Assembly (NCBI GenBank): GCA_037179385.1
Contig: CM074200.1
Location: 35,157,884 to 35,221,883 of the forward strand
Source: Holothuria scabra
Lineage: Eukaryota; Echinodermata; Holothuroidea; Aspidochirotida; Holothuriidae
Direction: 5' to 3'
DNA length: 64,000 bases
Of this stretch, positions 12,619 through 23,200 are shown one piece after another. How positions within the stretch are numbered: position 1 is the first letter of the stretch; every line of letters starts with the position of its first letter. The notes beneath the pieces were generated by a model. The model made no database searches and was not told the DNA's origin. It worked only from the letters and a program-made list of their open reading frames with translations. The translations under genes were made by a program, and so were the position numbers.

Positions 12619-12951
12619 AAGTGAACCACTGCGGTATTGAATAGTCGCATGGCCATTTTTTCCTCAAACATAGGCATTGCCTTATACTGAAAGAGGAATT
12701 TTATTTTTGAAATGGAAAACTTAGCCTCAAGCAGGATTCGAACCAGCGACCTCCCGCTTACAAGGCGGATGCTCCCATTGAGGCCTATATGTGTGATGGA
12801 GCGCGGTCAACTAATTATAAATACTGTTGGGTTAAGTTCTCCATTGTTACGTCAGAGGAATGTCATAGGAACGCGTCCCCTGGAATATTAAGTAAGTCGA
12901 GTGACGTAGCGACTATTCATGCGACTATTCAATACCGCAGTGGTTCACTTA
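12619..12951. mobile_element. TA-flanked miniature element with 33-bp perfect inverted repeats
   Basis: The arms 12618-12650 and 12919-12951 are perfectly complementary over 33 bases. If the outer TA on each side is the target duplication, the element proper starts AGTGAACCACTGCGGTATTG, which fits a Tc1/mariner-type TA insertion. The interior is ~270 bp, has no transposase and contains a tRNA-Thr-like sequence on the minus strand (12724-12784). The perfect arms suggest a recent or selectively kept copy. Superfamily assignment rests only on the TA. Confidence 0.8.
12724..12784 (-). pseudogene. tRNA-Thr(UGU)-like sequence lacking part of its D arm
   Basis: Read on the minus strand, a perfect 7-bp acceptor stem GCCTCAA/TTGAGGC closes the structure. 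The anticodon arm CCGC-CTTGTAA-GCGG gives anticodon TGT (threonine). The T arm carries the B-box GGTTCGAATCC with one mismatched stem pair. Total length is 61 nt, about 11 short of a normal tRNA: the first half of the D arm, including most of the A box, is missing. It sits inside a miniature transposon. I infer a tRNA-derived relic rather than a working tRNA. Confidence 0.65.
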
Positions 12952-14259
12952 TAGGAATGATCGACACTTTTCATATTTGGTATATAGATTTGACATGTTG
13001 TGAAGAAGAAGCCTATCGTTTGTGGTGGACGTCAGAGGTCATATGAGGTCACAAGCGGTAAATCTGCGAAAGCCTCCTAAATTGCTTGTAATCGCGATAT
13101 CTCAAGTTAGGAATGACGCACACTTTTCATATTTGGTATATAGATTTGACATGTTGTGAAGAAGAAGCCTATCGTTTGTGGTGGACATCAGAGGTCATTC
13201 GAGGTCACAAGCGGTAAATCTGCGAAAGCCTCCTAAAGTGCTTGTAATCGCGATATCTCAAGTAAAGAATGACCAACACTTTTTATATTTGGTATATAGA
13301 TTTGTCACGTAGAGAGAAGGCACCCTATCGTTTTTGGTGGAGGTCAAAGGTTAGTTTAGGTCACCAGAGGTCAAAGTCTGAAAAGGTTGTAATCGCGATA
13401 TCTCAAGTTAGGAATGACAGACACTTTTCATATTTGGTATATAGATTTGACATATTGGGAAAAAGAAGCCTATCGTTTGTGGTGGACGTCAGAGGTCATA
13501 TGAGGTCACAAGCGGTAAATCTGCGAAAGCCTCCTAAAGTTCTTGTAATCGCGATACCTCAAGTAAAGAATGACCAGTACTTTTGATATTTTGTGTATAG
13601 ATTTTTCATGTTGAGAGAAAGAACCCTATAGTTTTTGGTGGAGGTCAAAGGTCATTTGAGGTCACCAGAGGTTAAAATCTGCACAGCTTGTAATTATAAT
13701 ATCTCAAGTTGTTGGGAATGTCCGACACTTTTTATATGTGGTATATAGATTTGCCATGTTGGAAAGAAGAAGCCTGTCGTTTTTGGTGGACGTCCAAGGT
13801 CATATGAGGTCACCAGCGGTAAATCTGTAAAAACCTCCTAAAGTGCTTGTAATCGCGATATCTCAAGTTAAGCATGACCAGCACTTTTCATATTTGATAT
13901 ATATGTTTTCCATGTTGAGAGGAAGTACCCTATTGTTTTTTGTGGAGGTGAAGGGTCATTGGAGGTCACCAGGGGTCAAATCCAAAAAGCTTGTAATCGC
14001 AATATCTCAATTTAGGAATGACCGACACTTTTCATATTTTGTAAATCGATCTGCCATGTTGAGAAGATAAACGCTGGTATGTTCGAGGTCACATGAGGTC
14101 ACCAGCGGTAAATCTGCGAAAACCTTCTAAATTACCTGTAATCGCGATATTTATGATGAACACTGTAGGGGTGCTATCACCATAGCAAGATGGAGCCTAG
14201 ATCAAATTAAGAGTTCTCTTTTGGCAAGGAATTACTAAGCCTTTGGGCTTTCTGGTTGT
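12952..14259 (+). repeat. Main repeat family, array C with complete 3' end
   Basis: About eight tandem units of ~130-156 bp (for example unit starts at 13085 and 13241) contain 'cttgtaatcgcgatatctca', 'cacttttcatatttggtata', 'tagatttgacatgtt' and 'ggtcatatgaggtcac'. The 3' end at 14223-14259 reads GGCAAGGAATTACTAAG, then CCTTTGGGCTTTCTGG. The 5' end is missing because the TA-flanked element joins directly to a partial unit at 12952. A perfect DR1 lies at 13642-13654 and a DR4 at 13358-13373. Confidence 0.8.
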
Positions 14260-14404
14260 CTACTTTTTTCTTTTTTTCCGCAGCATTTCGACCTTATATA
14301 TATATATAAAAGCGATGAAAAATAGTGAGTTACACAAAGATGACATCATAAGAGCACCAATTTCCAATACAGAGAAAACAGTGTACACGTGGATACTTTT
14401 CTTA

Positions 14405-14516
<112 letters not shown>

Positions 14517-14555
14517 AGGTAAACAGATTGGAATGATAAAAAGTGCTAAAATTCG

Positions 14556-14606
14556 GATAAAAGCTGCGCAACGTTTCGGGTATGTACCCTTCATCAGGCG
14601 GCAAAA
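14556..14606 (-). ncRNA. Hammerhead-ribozyme-like motif in Penelope 3' region
   Basis: Minus strand: CTGATGA (14597-14591), one extra A, stem II GGGT-acat-ACCC (14589-14578), GAAA (14577-14574), then CGTT with candidate cleavage after GTT, and GCG that can pair with CGC just before CTGATGA (stem I). Penelope-like elements are known to carry minimal type I hammerheads. The self-complementary ACGT in stem III would suit a dimeric fold (inference). The extra A after CTGATGA is the main departure from the textbook core as I know it. A related copy lies at 18823-18860. Confidence 0.6.
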
Positions 14607-14959
14607 TAACAACTGATCAAAAAAACGATATTCAAAAGAAACAACAAACGCATGCCGATGACAACATCCATCCAGCAAGCCAAACCAGAACGCGCTGACG
14701 TCATGCGTACAACCTCTTTACAAAGGAAATGCCAATAATGAAATGTTTGCCTACTTCGCGACGCAATTTTAAACACAGCTAAACGACGTAACCGTGCAAA
14801 ATAAGTTAATAGTGATGACGCGATAAAAATTAAAAGTAATAATAAATACACGCTAGGCGATTATGATGTCATAATGAACGGACTTTTCAAGGAAAATTGA
14901 ACACGATCAATTTAAGTTCAAGTTCGGCAAACAGTCCGTTGTGAAAAAATAAACACAAT

Positions 14960-15516
14960 CTACAACAGTTCAAGTTTGACGTTCAGCCCGTTAGGAGCTA
15001 GAGTTCCCAGCCTTACTATCAGTCGATTTTCGGCAGTAAGACGATCACGGTCGGAACCTCTGCATGAGATGGCCGCCGTGACCATCAGATCCTGTATAGA
15101 ACAGGCCGATGGGGGATTAAAATGGTTGGCTACCGGGTAACCTGGAAGGTTTTGCCTAATGGACCTCAAGTGTTCAGTAACCCGATCAGCTAGGCGACGT
15201 TTAGTTTCACCCACATACATCATGGCACAGCGCTTACAAGCTAAGATATACACTATATTAGTAGACGTACATGTAAAATGATGTCTGACGTCGAAGGAAT
15301 TGTTGTTGGGACCTACAACAGACAGAGGCCTGTCTTTGCTAACAAGTTTACAAGTATTACATCTACTACGGTTACAAGGAAACGTCCCTGCCAGATGAAT
15401 CATAAAGGGTTGGGGATGCGAGGCCCGAACCAAGTGACTTGAGATGTTTTTCTCACTTCTAAAGGCCGTAATAGGCGGTTCAGGAAAATATTCACGGGTA
15501 GAGGGATCTCTTCCTA
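14960..15516 (-). pseudogene. GIY-YIG endonuclease domain of Penelope element
   Basis: The frame open to the stop at 14960 encodes a Cys motif (CNRSRCNTCKL), then the GIY-YIG core NIVYILACKRCAMMYVGETK, followed by RRLADRVTEHL with a conserved Arg and the HL pair, and a C-terminal ENRLIVRLGTLAPNGLN. It nicks target DNA for retroelement insertion in working family members. The same frame can be read upstream to about 15516 (DPSTREYFPEPPITAF, SSHLVRA), where a frameshift separates it from the RT. The domain itself looks intact over about 157 residues. Confidence 0.85.
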
Positions 15517-17458
15517 GAAGTTAAGCGTTTCTGTGAATGGACTCAACAATGGGGCGAACTGAAGGATGGCAAAACACCACGAAGGGTATTCTTGAAGTAG
15601 ATTTGACGGTATTAGTCTTGGGGCCATGATGGTAGCTCTGTCCATCCCCTGAACCCTCTCTAGTGCCTTCATGAGTACCTTACATGGGTACTGACGTTTC
15701 TCGAAGAAGGAGATCATATCTTGAGAGACCTGTTTAAAATCCCTATTATCGGAACAAATGCGTCTAGCTCTCAAGAGTTGCGAGTACGGGATAGAGTTGG
15801 TACATGACCTAGGGTGGTTGGATAGATAAAGCAAGTAGCTGTGAGAGTCTGTGGGCTTAAAATGGATATTAGTTTTTAGTTTTCCATCACAAAAAGATAG
15901 CTCCATACCTAAAAAGACCACTGAGGTGTCAGAAATACAGCTGGTGAACTTTAAAAGGGGCAAAACGTTTCAACAAAATGTATGAAGTCTTCTAAATCAC
16001 GACGAGAACCCGACGCTACCCCAACAATGTCGTCGATGTACCTTTTATAGAGGATGGGTGCACCGCCGTTAAAGCTTGAAAACAATTGCTCCTCAAAGTG
16101 TCCCATAGTGAGGCAGGCTATGGATGGTCCCATCTTAGTTCCCATGGCTACTCCCTTCACCTGGCGAAAAAGCGAGCGTTGAACTGAAAACAGTTCTGAG
16201 TCAACACTAGTTCGGCCAAACGAAGGAAGGCAGTAGTAGGAATTGTGGGATCTTGACGTTGATCCAGGTAATGTCACCTGGCTGTTAGAGCAGCGTGGTG
16301 GGGAATTGACGTGTAAAGGCTAGATACATCCATAGTAAATACCAATCGTTTATCGGGGCCATCCGGAAATTCAAAATCTTGTATATTAATCTAAGAAAAT
16401 GAGGTGTATCCTGTACAAACGATGGTAACTTGGATACTAATGGAGAGAGAACGGAATCAATGCATTCTGAAATAGTAACAGTGGGACAGCTATGTGAGAA
16501 AACGATTGGTCGACCTGGGTTTCCAATTTTGTGAAATTTGTGTCAAATTTTTAGCAGAAGGTAAAAATGAGAAATCTGAGGGCAAGGGTGAATTAGTGTT
16601 TTGGCCGAAGAAGGAAGGTGTCCTTGATTCATAAGGGAGGTGACGGTTTGTTTTACCAAGTTTTGTATTTCATTTGTGGGGTCCCCTGGCAATTCAACAT
16701 AGACGGTATCGTCTGAAAGTTGTTTCTACGCCTCAGCTGTGTACAAATCCCTCTGCCTTACGACAGTGGCCCTCCCTTATCAGCTAACTTAATGATTAGA
16801 TTCTTGTTTCTCTTAAGGGACAAAAGAACCTTTTGTTCGTTGGGGGAAATGTTCCCAAGAGCTGTCGGTGGTGAGAGGGAGGAGACGTTTAAGGTCATTA
16901 TTGATGGACTCAATCACATTATCTAGTACCTTGTTCTCCCCTGGTTTGGGTGTCCAAACAGACCTTTTGTTTTGGAATGATTGGAAAACATCCTCCGAAA
17001 GAGTGCTTTCTGTTTCATCGGGATCTCGGGATGAAACCGGAGACGAAGTCTCCTGCAAAATGCAGACACATCTCTACGAATCGAAAATTCATCAGGGAGG
17101 GGATTCAAAGGTACAAAGTTCAAACCCTTGGATATGCCGAACGTTCGGGTGAGGTCAATTCTAGATCTTGAGGAATTGTGACCACTAAACGTGGGTTTTC
17201 AATATTCTCGGTATGTGGCATAGTATCGTAGTTGCGCACTTCGGGTAGCAAAGAGGCTAACTTTTTGGACTTCGAATCCTGTAGAAAATTGTATAATATA
17301 CGATTGTAAATGTGAATCAAAAATCGAATTTCACCCGCTTCTTGATGAGAAACCCCAGCCTCACTTAGTGAATTAGCTAGTAACAGACCCTTTTCTTTCA
17401 TAACACGGTTAAACGTGTTCTTTTTCTCAGCCATGTTACGTACAGTAAAACGCATCAA
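15514..17458 (-). pseudogene. Reverse transcriptase of Penelope element, frameshifted
   Basis: The pieces in order are: N-terminal NFVPLNPLPDEFSIRRDV (about 17123-17060); NLIIKLADKGG near 16800-16770; motif A-like VFTMDVSSLYTSIPH near 16345-16295; FLRLAELVLTQNCFQFN near 16220-16180; motif B-like GVAMGTKMGPSIACL near 16155-16110; catalytic YIDD at 16040-16029; and a thumb region FLGMELSF ... HFKPTDSHSYL near 15915-15835. At least four frame changes occur (near 17060, 16770, 16270 and 16165), plus stops. The order and motifs match Penelope-type RT, which is related to telomerase. No working protein can be made from this copy. Confidence 0.85.
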
Positions 17459-17480
17459 GTTGAATAAACATGATCGTAAA

Positions 17481-17564
17481 TGACGGGCTGTGTTGTTACG
17501 AAAATGTACGTCAGAATAACTCTGACGGGCTGTGTTGTTACGAAAATGTACGTCAGAATAACGC
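17481..17564. repeat. 42-bp tandem duplication
   Basis: The units at 17481-17522 and 17523-17564 start TGACGGGCTGTGTTGTTACG and differ at one position (T versus G near the end). They lie just upstream of the Penelope element's 5' region and are followed by a short TA tract. They may belong to the element's 5' end. Confidence 0.85.
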
Positions 17565-17665
17565 TGATTTTTTATATATATATATTTGCCTAATTCGGCA
17601 CTTAAGGGGAAAGTTGTTGCTGAAAAGCCGACCTTATGGGGATTTTTTTTTTGGGGGGGGGGGGG

Positions 17666-17759
17666 CGAGCACGAACGGGTATGTGTAAAAGGAGTAAAAA
17701 CTGTTCACCCCCTTTTTTTGCCAGATTTTACTCCTTTTACACTTACCCGTTCGTGCTCG
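17666..17759. repeat. Foldback hairpin, 34-bp arms
   Basis: The left arm 17666-17699 begins CGAGCACGAACGGGTATGTG. The right arm 17726-17759 is its complement at 33 of 34 positions. A 26-nt pyrimidine-rich loop separates them and a T/G-rich run precedes them. No target duplication is evident. Confidence 0.85.
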
Positions 17760-17879
17760 ATTTTTACTGTGTAGGACTAATTATTTTCCTTTTCCTGACC
17801 TAGCTTTTGTCTACTTTTTCTCTTTTTTCAGACCATGTTCGATTTGTACGTGCACTTTTTCATCCAGGACGCTCTTTTT

Positions 17880-18680
17880 GATTCCTTGCCGTAGGCAGGC
17901 AAGGAATCTATGCGATGGTGATGTCGTGTGTATGTGTGTGTGTGCGTATGTGACGCTTTGGCTTGTAAACACGATATCTCAAGAAGGGTAACTCCGAGGG
18001 ATCTCATATTTGGCGTGTGGATTGCCCATATTGAGTAGATGATCCCTATTGTTTTTGGTGGACGTCAAAGGTCACTTGAGGTCACGAGAGGTCAAAAGGT
18101 CAAAATCTTGTAAACACGATATCTCGAGAACGGTACATGTGACTATGCTCATATTTGGTGTGTGCATTAGCCATATTGAGTAGATGATCGCTATTGTTTT
18201 TGGTGGAGGTCAAAGTTCATTTGGGGTCACGAGAGGTCAAAAGGTCAAAACTTCATTAACACGATATCTCAAGAACGGTACATGTGACTGTGCTCATATT
18301 TAGTGTGTTGATTGGTCATATTGAGTAGATGATCCCTATTGATTTTCTGAAAGGTCAAAGTTCATTCGGAGTCAGCATGTTCAAAGCCTGACAAGCTTTC
18401 CTGCACAGTCAAGAAAGGTCACTTGTAGGGTCCTGTAACTTGTCCTGTAGATGGCACATAGTGAATACATGGTCCCAGAAGTTTTTTGTGGAGGTCAAAT
18501 GTCATTTGGGTTCACAAGCGGCAAGGGGGATCTCAATGTAGGAAGACTGGATGCCTTGCATGTGTACTTTGTGGGCACATTATGGAGCCCTGTTAATTGG
18601 AAACATTGCAAAGCAATTTCAATGTGAAAAAGGCCTTACATTTCAGCGGCAAGGAATCACTAAGCCTTTTGGCTTTCTAG
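17880..18680 (+). mobile_element. Compact complete copy of main repeat family (copy D)
   Basis: This is the shortest copy with both ends. The 5' palindrome is GATTCCTTGCC-gtaggca-GGCAAGGAATC (17880-17908), then 'gatggtgatgtcgtgtg' and (TG)n, then about three to four tandem units with 'aacacgatatctc' and 'aggtcacgagaggtca'. The 3' end GGCAAGGAATC (18648-18658) is followed by the stem-loop AAGCC-tttt-GGCTT and TCTAG. Termini with inverted motifs, a microsatellite block, internal tandem repeats and a short 3' stem-loop resemble Helentron-derived non-autonomous elements. That assignment is inference. Confidence 0.6.
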
Positions 18681-18690
18681 TTCTTTTTTT

Positions 18691-18905
18691 GATTTGTGTT
18701 TCATCCTTCGCACTCATGTTTTCAGACAGTCCCTTTCGTCCGATTCGGTTTTTACAGCGATCGCTTCGAATCTGATGTTTGTCGTGTCCAATTGTTACTG
18801 TTGGTTGTTCAGTTTGGTTTTTGCCACCTGATGAAGGGTTTATACCCGAATCGTCGTGGAGTTTTCCGCAAACTTTTAAGCACTTTTTACTACCTCTTTT
18901 CGACC
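18691..18905 (+). mobile_element. Penelope-like element 3' remnant
   Basis: The segment 18800-18905 aligns by eye with the minus strand of 14680-14515: 'gttcagtttggtttttgcc' against 'gatcagttgttattttgcc', then the CTGATGA ribozyme core, 'aagcactttttactacc' against 'tagcactttttatcatt', then 'gacctatata' into a TA tract. No coding part of the element remains. It follows directly on the 3' end of the complete main-family copy. Confidence 0.65.
18823..18860 (+). ncRNA. Hammerhead-ribozyme relic, second copy
   Basis: CTGATGA (18828-18834), an extra A, stem II GGGT-ttat-ACCC (18836-18847), GAAT in place of GAAA (18848-18851), then CGTC with the canonical-looking GTC cleavage triplet. Stem I is CCAC before the core pairing with GTGG after GTC, compared with CGC/GCG in the first copy, so pairing is kept while bases changed. 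The GAAT change should weaken or abolish activity. Confidence 0.5.
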
Positions 18906-18913
18906 TATATATA

Positions 18914-19002
<89 letters not shown>
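18906..19002. repeat. (TA)n microsatellite
   Basis: About 97 bp of TA repeat with one early interruption (tgtg), directly after the Penelope 3' remnant. Confidence 0.95.
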
Positions 19003-19008
<6 letters not shown>

Positions 19009-19179
19009 ATATAATACAATATATATAATATAATATAATATAATATAATATAATATAATATAATATAATATAATATAATATAATATAATATAATATAATA
19101 TAATATAATATAATATAATATAATATAATATAATATAATATAATATAATATAATATAATATAATATAATAATATAATAT
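19003..19179. repeat. (TATAA)n microsatellite
   Basis: About 177 bp of a 5-bp TATAA unit that grows directly out of the (TA)n tract with a few transitional units. The apparent 187-residue frame through it is an artefact of the repeat. Confidence 0.95.
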
Positions 19180-20214
19180 GAAGTAGAGCTGTACAAAATA
19201 AGTCAATATTTTGGATCAGGCCTCGCTACTAACAGTTTCAAGCTGTCTTGCGGTCCTCAGGCGAGTGAAAACTCAAGCGAAACTCTCTCAAGGCTTATTG
19301 TTTTTCCTTGCACGGGTCAGTGGGTCGAGATGTCTTCACTTGGATACAAGTTCGGTTCTTTTGCTAAGGAGGTTGATCTTTTGTGATTGGGCAGTGATTA
19401 TGGCAACTTTTTATTCCAGGCACAGTCTGTGCCGCACAGATTACATTTTGTGTCACTTCTTTTCTTAGTGTTGGCTTGTTTGGTGATCTACCAATCTGTA
19501 AAGTATTCTCTTTTTCTGATATTTGAGTCCCCAGATAATTTTGGAAAGCTCTGTTTCATGTTGGTAGGCTATATATAAAATTAAAGGTTGGCGGTTTTAA
19601 AATCAATCCTGTAGCAATCCTATAAAAGGTTTTCAGCCCCCAAATCATGCTTTCTAGTCCGAAATTGGGCGGGAATTTAGGATTGCTTCTTCAGGCCTTA
19701 TCACCAACTTTAAATCCCCATTTAATGCTGATTCACGCGTAACTGTTGGTGCATTAGATTAGCTACAGGCATTTGACATTATATGTCGTTTCACGGGATG
19801 GTCTAAAACTGATTTTGGACCGATTTTGGGCTGATCTGGGTCCAACACCCCCACTCTAAAATTTGGTATAAATGGTCTAGGTGGCCCTAAAGTTATTCGT
19901 CGTGCTTTTTACTGTTTTGGAACTGAACTGAACGTGAGATTGTGCTATCCGTGTCATACTTCGTGGTGAAATTTTCCTGAAATTTCCACTCATTCTACCC
20001 CTAACTACGTCTTAATTTAGTACAACCGCCTGGAACTGTTACGTTGTATGAGTAATGTGAGTCTAGAACGCAATAGAACTTTTTTCCATCCATATAATTA
20101 AGAAATGCCCTAAATATCCATTACATAGAAGGAAATAGGCTGTTTTATAAACAAGTAATCTTTGTGGTAGAAAATAAATTCCATCAATAATTCCACTTTT
20201 TTTTTATTTCATTT
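19180..20214. other. Upstream region / likely intron 5' of the main gene
   Basis: No recognisable coding sequence. Because a good 3' splice site follows at 20215-20216, at least the last part is probably intron. I cannot place the upstream exon, promoter or 5' splice site. No TATA box stands out from the AT-rich background. Confidence 0.45.
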
Positions 20215-20216
20215 AG
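20195..20216 (+). promoter_or_regulatory. Predicted 3' splice acceptor of the main gene
   Basis: A pyrimidine tract (ttccacttttttttt, then atttcattt) ends in TAG at 20214-20216, with a branch-point-like 'catcaat' about 30 nt upstream. The coding exon would begin at 20217, 16 nt before the ATG. The frame remains open from the acceptor to the ATG, so an upstream coding exon is not excluded. Confidence 0.65.
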
Positions 20217-20232
20217 GAATCTGGCAATCGCA

Positions 20233-23200
20233 ATGGCCAACTCTGTGATAACGATGGGTGCCGTCGGGCAGAAGATCGAGCTCGGCATGTTATGGGACGG
20301 CCATAACTACTGCACGCTGGCTGGTCTTTCACTCTGGGACTCTAAGGTCGTGGAGCAGCAACAAAAAGTGGAAAAAGACGCACACACTGAATTCGAATTA
20401 CAAGTGACGGACGAGGAGCGTCGAAAAGCACACAAGCTGGACGTTGAAGCAAGCCTTTCAGCGACGATCGGTCTGTTCAAGTTGGAAGGATCCGCGAAAT
20501 ATCTAAATGACAAGAAATCATCTCAACATGAAGTGGTCGTTACCGTTACAGCTTCTGTGCGCACGCAGAGTCGTCGTATTCCGCAGGAAGTTCTAGCGTC
20601 CATTGGTTACCTAAGTAATTTGGACCTGTCACAGGCCACGCACTTCGTGGCTGAGGTGGTGGAGGGTGGCTCGGCTACTATGAAGTTCGTTTCACGAGCA
20701 ACTTCCTCTGAAGATAAACAGAACATAGAAGGAATGTTAAAGGCCTCTTTCAAGAAGGTTTGTTTGGCCATCGAAGGACAGGCTCAAGTGAAACTCGACG
20801 ATATTGAGGAGGAGAAATTCAATTCCGTTTCGTGCAAGTTTGCTGGGGATTACAACCTCGAGGCTGATATTTCTGATTTCAAAGGTGCGATGATGGAAGC
20901 CGCTAAGTTTCCGAAGAAGCTTTCGGGAGTCTGCAATACTCTGACCTTCAAGCTCTTACCCTTGGATATGCTGGATTCGAAGGCGTTGCGGATCTGTAGA
21001 AAGTTGTCTGACGATTTGGTCGTTCAAACGCAAAACATGATAGGAAAGTTGGACGATGTCATGTTAGAGCTAGACGAAGTGAAGAGAGTAAGCTCTACTG
21101 ACTCTCAGGTTTCACTACTCGAGATATTACCTAGGCAAGTCGTCTCATTCCATACATCATTTTACCAACACAAATTAAAGTTTAATGAGAGCGTGTTCAC
21201 ACTGCTGCCGCAGCTGAAAAGAGGTACCGAAGCGGAAGATCAGTCCCTGAACGAACTCCTTTCCAAAGCAGAACAGCAGTGTAAGACGGCAATGCAGTTC
21301 GTGAAAGAAAAACTTGAACAGTTCGATGTGACTCGTGTGTATATTAAGGAGTTGCTAGTGTCAGGGTTCGAGAGCAAAACCAGAATTCCACCACGAACGC
21401 AGACAATGGATCGAGAAAAACCTGGATTCCTCTTCGATTTGTCTATCATGGACGAGAAAGAAGTAGAACATTTGTTTCAAGGTAAACTCGATGCTCCCAA
21501 GATGAAGAAGAGGAAGGCGAAGCGATACCGATGGTGGCAAGATAGTAATATTACTTCGCAGATGGAAGAGATTCGACAATTCGTGCAATCAAACGAATTC
21601 ATTGGATTCCAAAGCGAGAATTGGCTTGGTTTGAAACCACTCGAGAACGACGAGGAAGAAGATGAAGATGATGATGGAGATGTTTGTGTTATGTTCGCAC
21701 ATCATGTATCGAAGTGGGTTCCATGGGAACGCATTCCTGAAATAGAGAATCTAAAATGCACGCAAAAGTCAGCCATCGACATTCGATTGGAGTGGGAGCC
21801 TTGCGTTGGTGCGGATTTCTACGTCCTAACAGTTTTCAAGTACGTGTCTTGTGCGGCAAACGATACGGAAAAAGTTCCATTCCACAAGGACTCTAGTGGA
21901 GAAGTTGTGCCGCGGCTGAAGTGCGAAGATACATCCCACGTGTTCATCAATCTCGAACCTGGAAGTTCGTATTCATTCAAGGTTACGGCTTGTTCCTCGC
22001 TTCACGGTGCAAGTGTGAGCTCACAAGAACTCATCGTCACAACCAACACTCTGCCTTCGATAGCTCAAAGAATGTACGCGGAAGCAAAGAAACCGGGTAA
22101 CAAGGTTGGACGCATCAGACAAGATAAGAAGCTGGTTTTGAATTGCGTTGTTCAATTCTCTCGCACAATTTCACCGGGTCCTGTGTATGACGGAGAGCAT
22201 GAATGTCTGAGATTTGTGACGGTCGCACCGGAGTTCCAAGCGAATGAAACATTCGGCGAACCAGAAGACGCTTTGGTGATTGTGCTCACAGGGGAAACCG
22301 GTTGCGGCAAGTCGACGCAGATCAACGCAATGGTTAATTATTTATACGGGGTGGAGCTGGAGGATGATTTTCGACTGATTGTTGTGGATGATACTGGAAA
22401 ATCACAAATAGGTTCAGTAACGCAATACATCACAGTATACCAGTTACGTACGTTCAAAGGAAATAAAAGATGCAACAGAAACGTCATACTCGTTGATTCC
22501 CCTGGTTTCGGAGATAGTCGTGGGCCGAAAGCTGACGAATTCATCACCAAAGCATTTGCAGAACTCTTCACTGAAATCCCTCACTTAAATTCCGTTGCAC
22601 TTTGCCAGATGTCGACAATGGCGCGATTGACTGATCGTGGAAAAGCCGTTATCACTCATATGCTGCAGCTCTTCTCTAAAGAAATAAGTTCTAACATTAT
22701 TCCGGTTTGCACGTTTGCCGACAGTGGAAAGCCGTTGTGCATTGAAGGTCTTAGGCAAGATAATGTTCCGTTTAAGAATTATGTCAAAGTGCAGAATGCT
22801 CTCTTTGCGAGCGTCGACAACGTGGCCGATGATGGACAAGTTCGTGCGCAAACAGAAAAAGAAACCTACTGGCGCCTAGCCGTCAACGGAATCAAAGGAC
22901 TCTTCGAAGAAACCGAAAATATGCCACTGCGACCGCTGGATCCGAGCAAAGAAGTTCTGAAAAAACGACAAAAGCTTCAGCAAACGCTTCACGCGTTGAC
23001 AGGCGCACTATCAAAAAACGCAGCCCATGTGATGTACATCGCGAACCAGATCGATGTTCTGGTGACTGTACTTGGCACCGTTCCGAATGAAACAGTTGCG
23101 GTAAAAGTGCCGGAAACCGTTAAACTGAATTTACGGCAAGGCACGCACGTCACTCTGTGTATGATCTGCAACTTCACCTGCCACGACGACTGCGGTATAC

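Noticed and set aside
18643..19206. 187-residue and overlapping frames rich in Y and I
   Set aside because: They are translations of the (TA)n and (TATAA)n microsatellites; the same applies to frames at 14243-14678 and 38913-39281.
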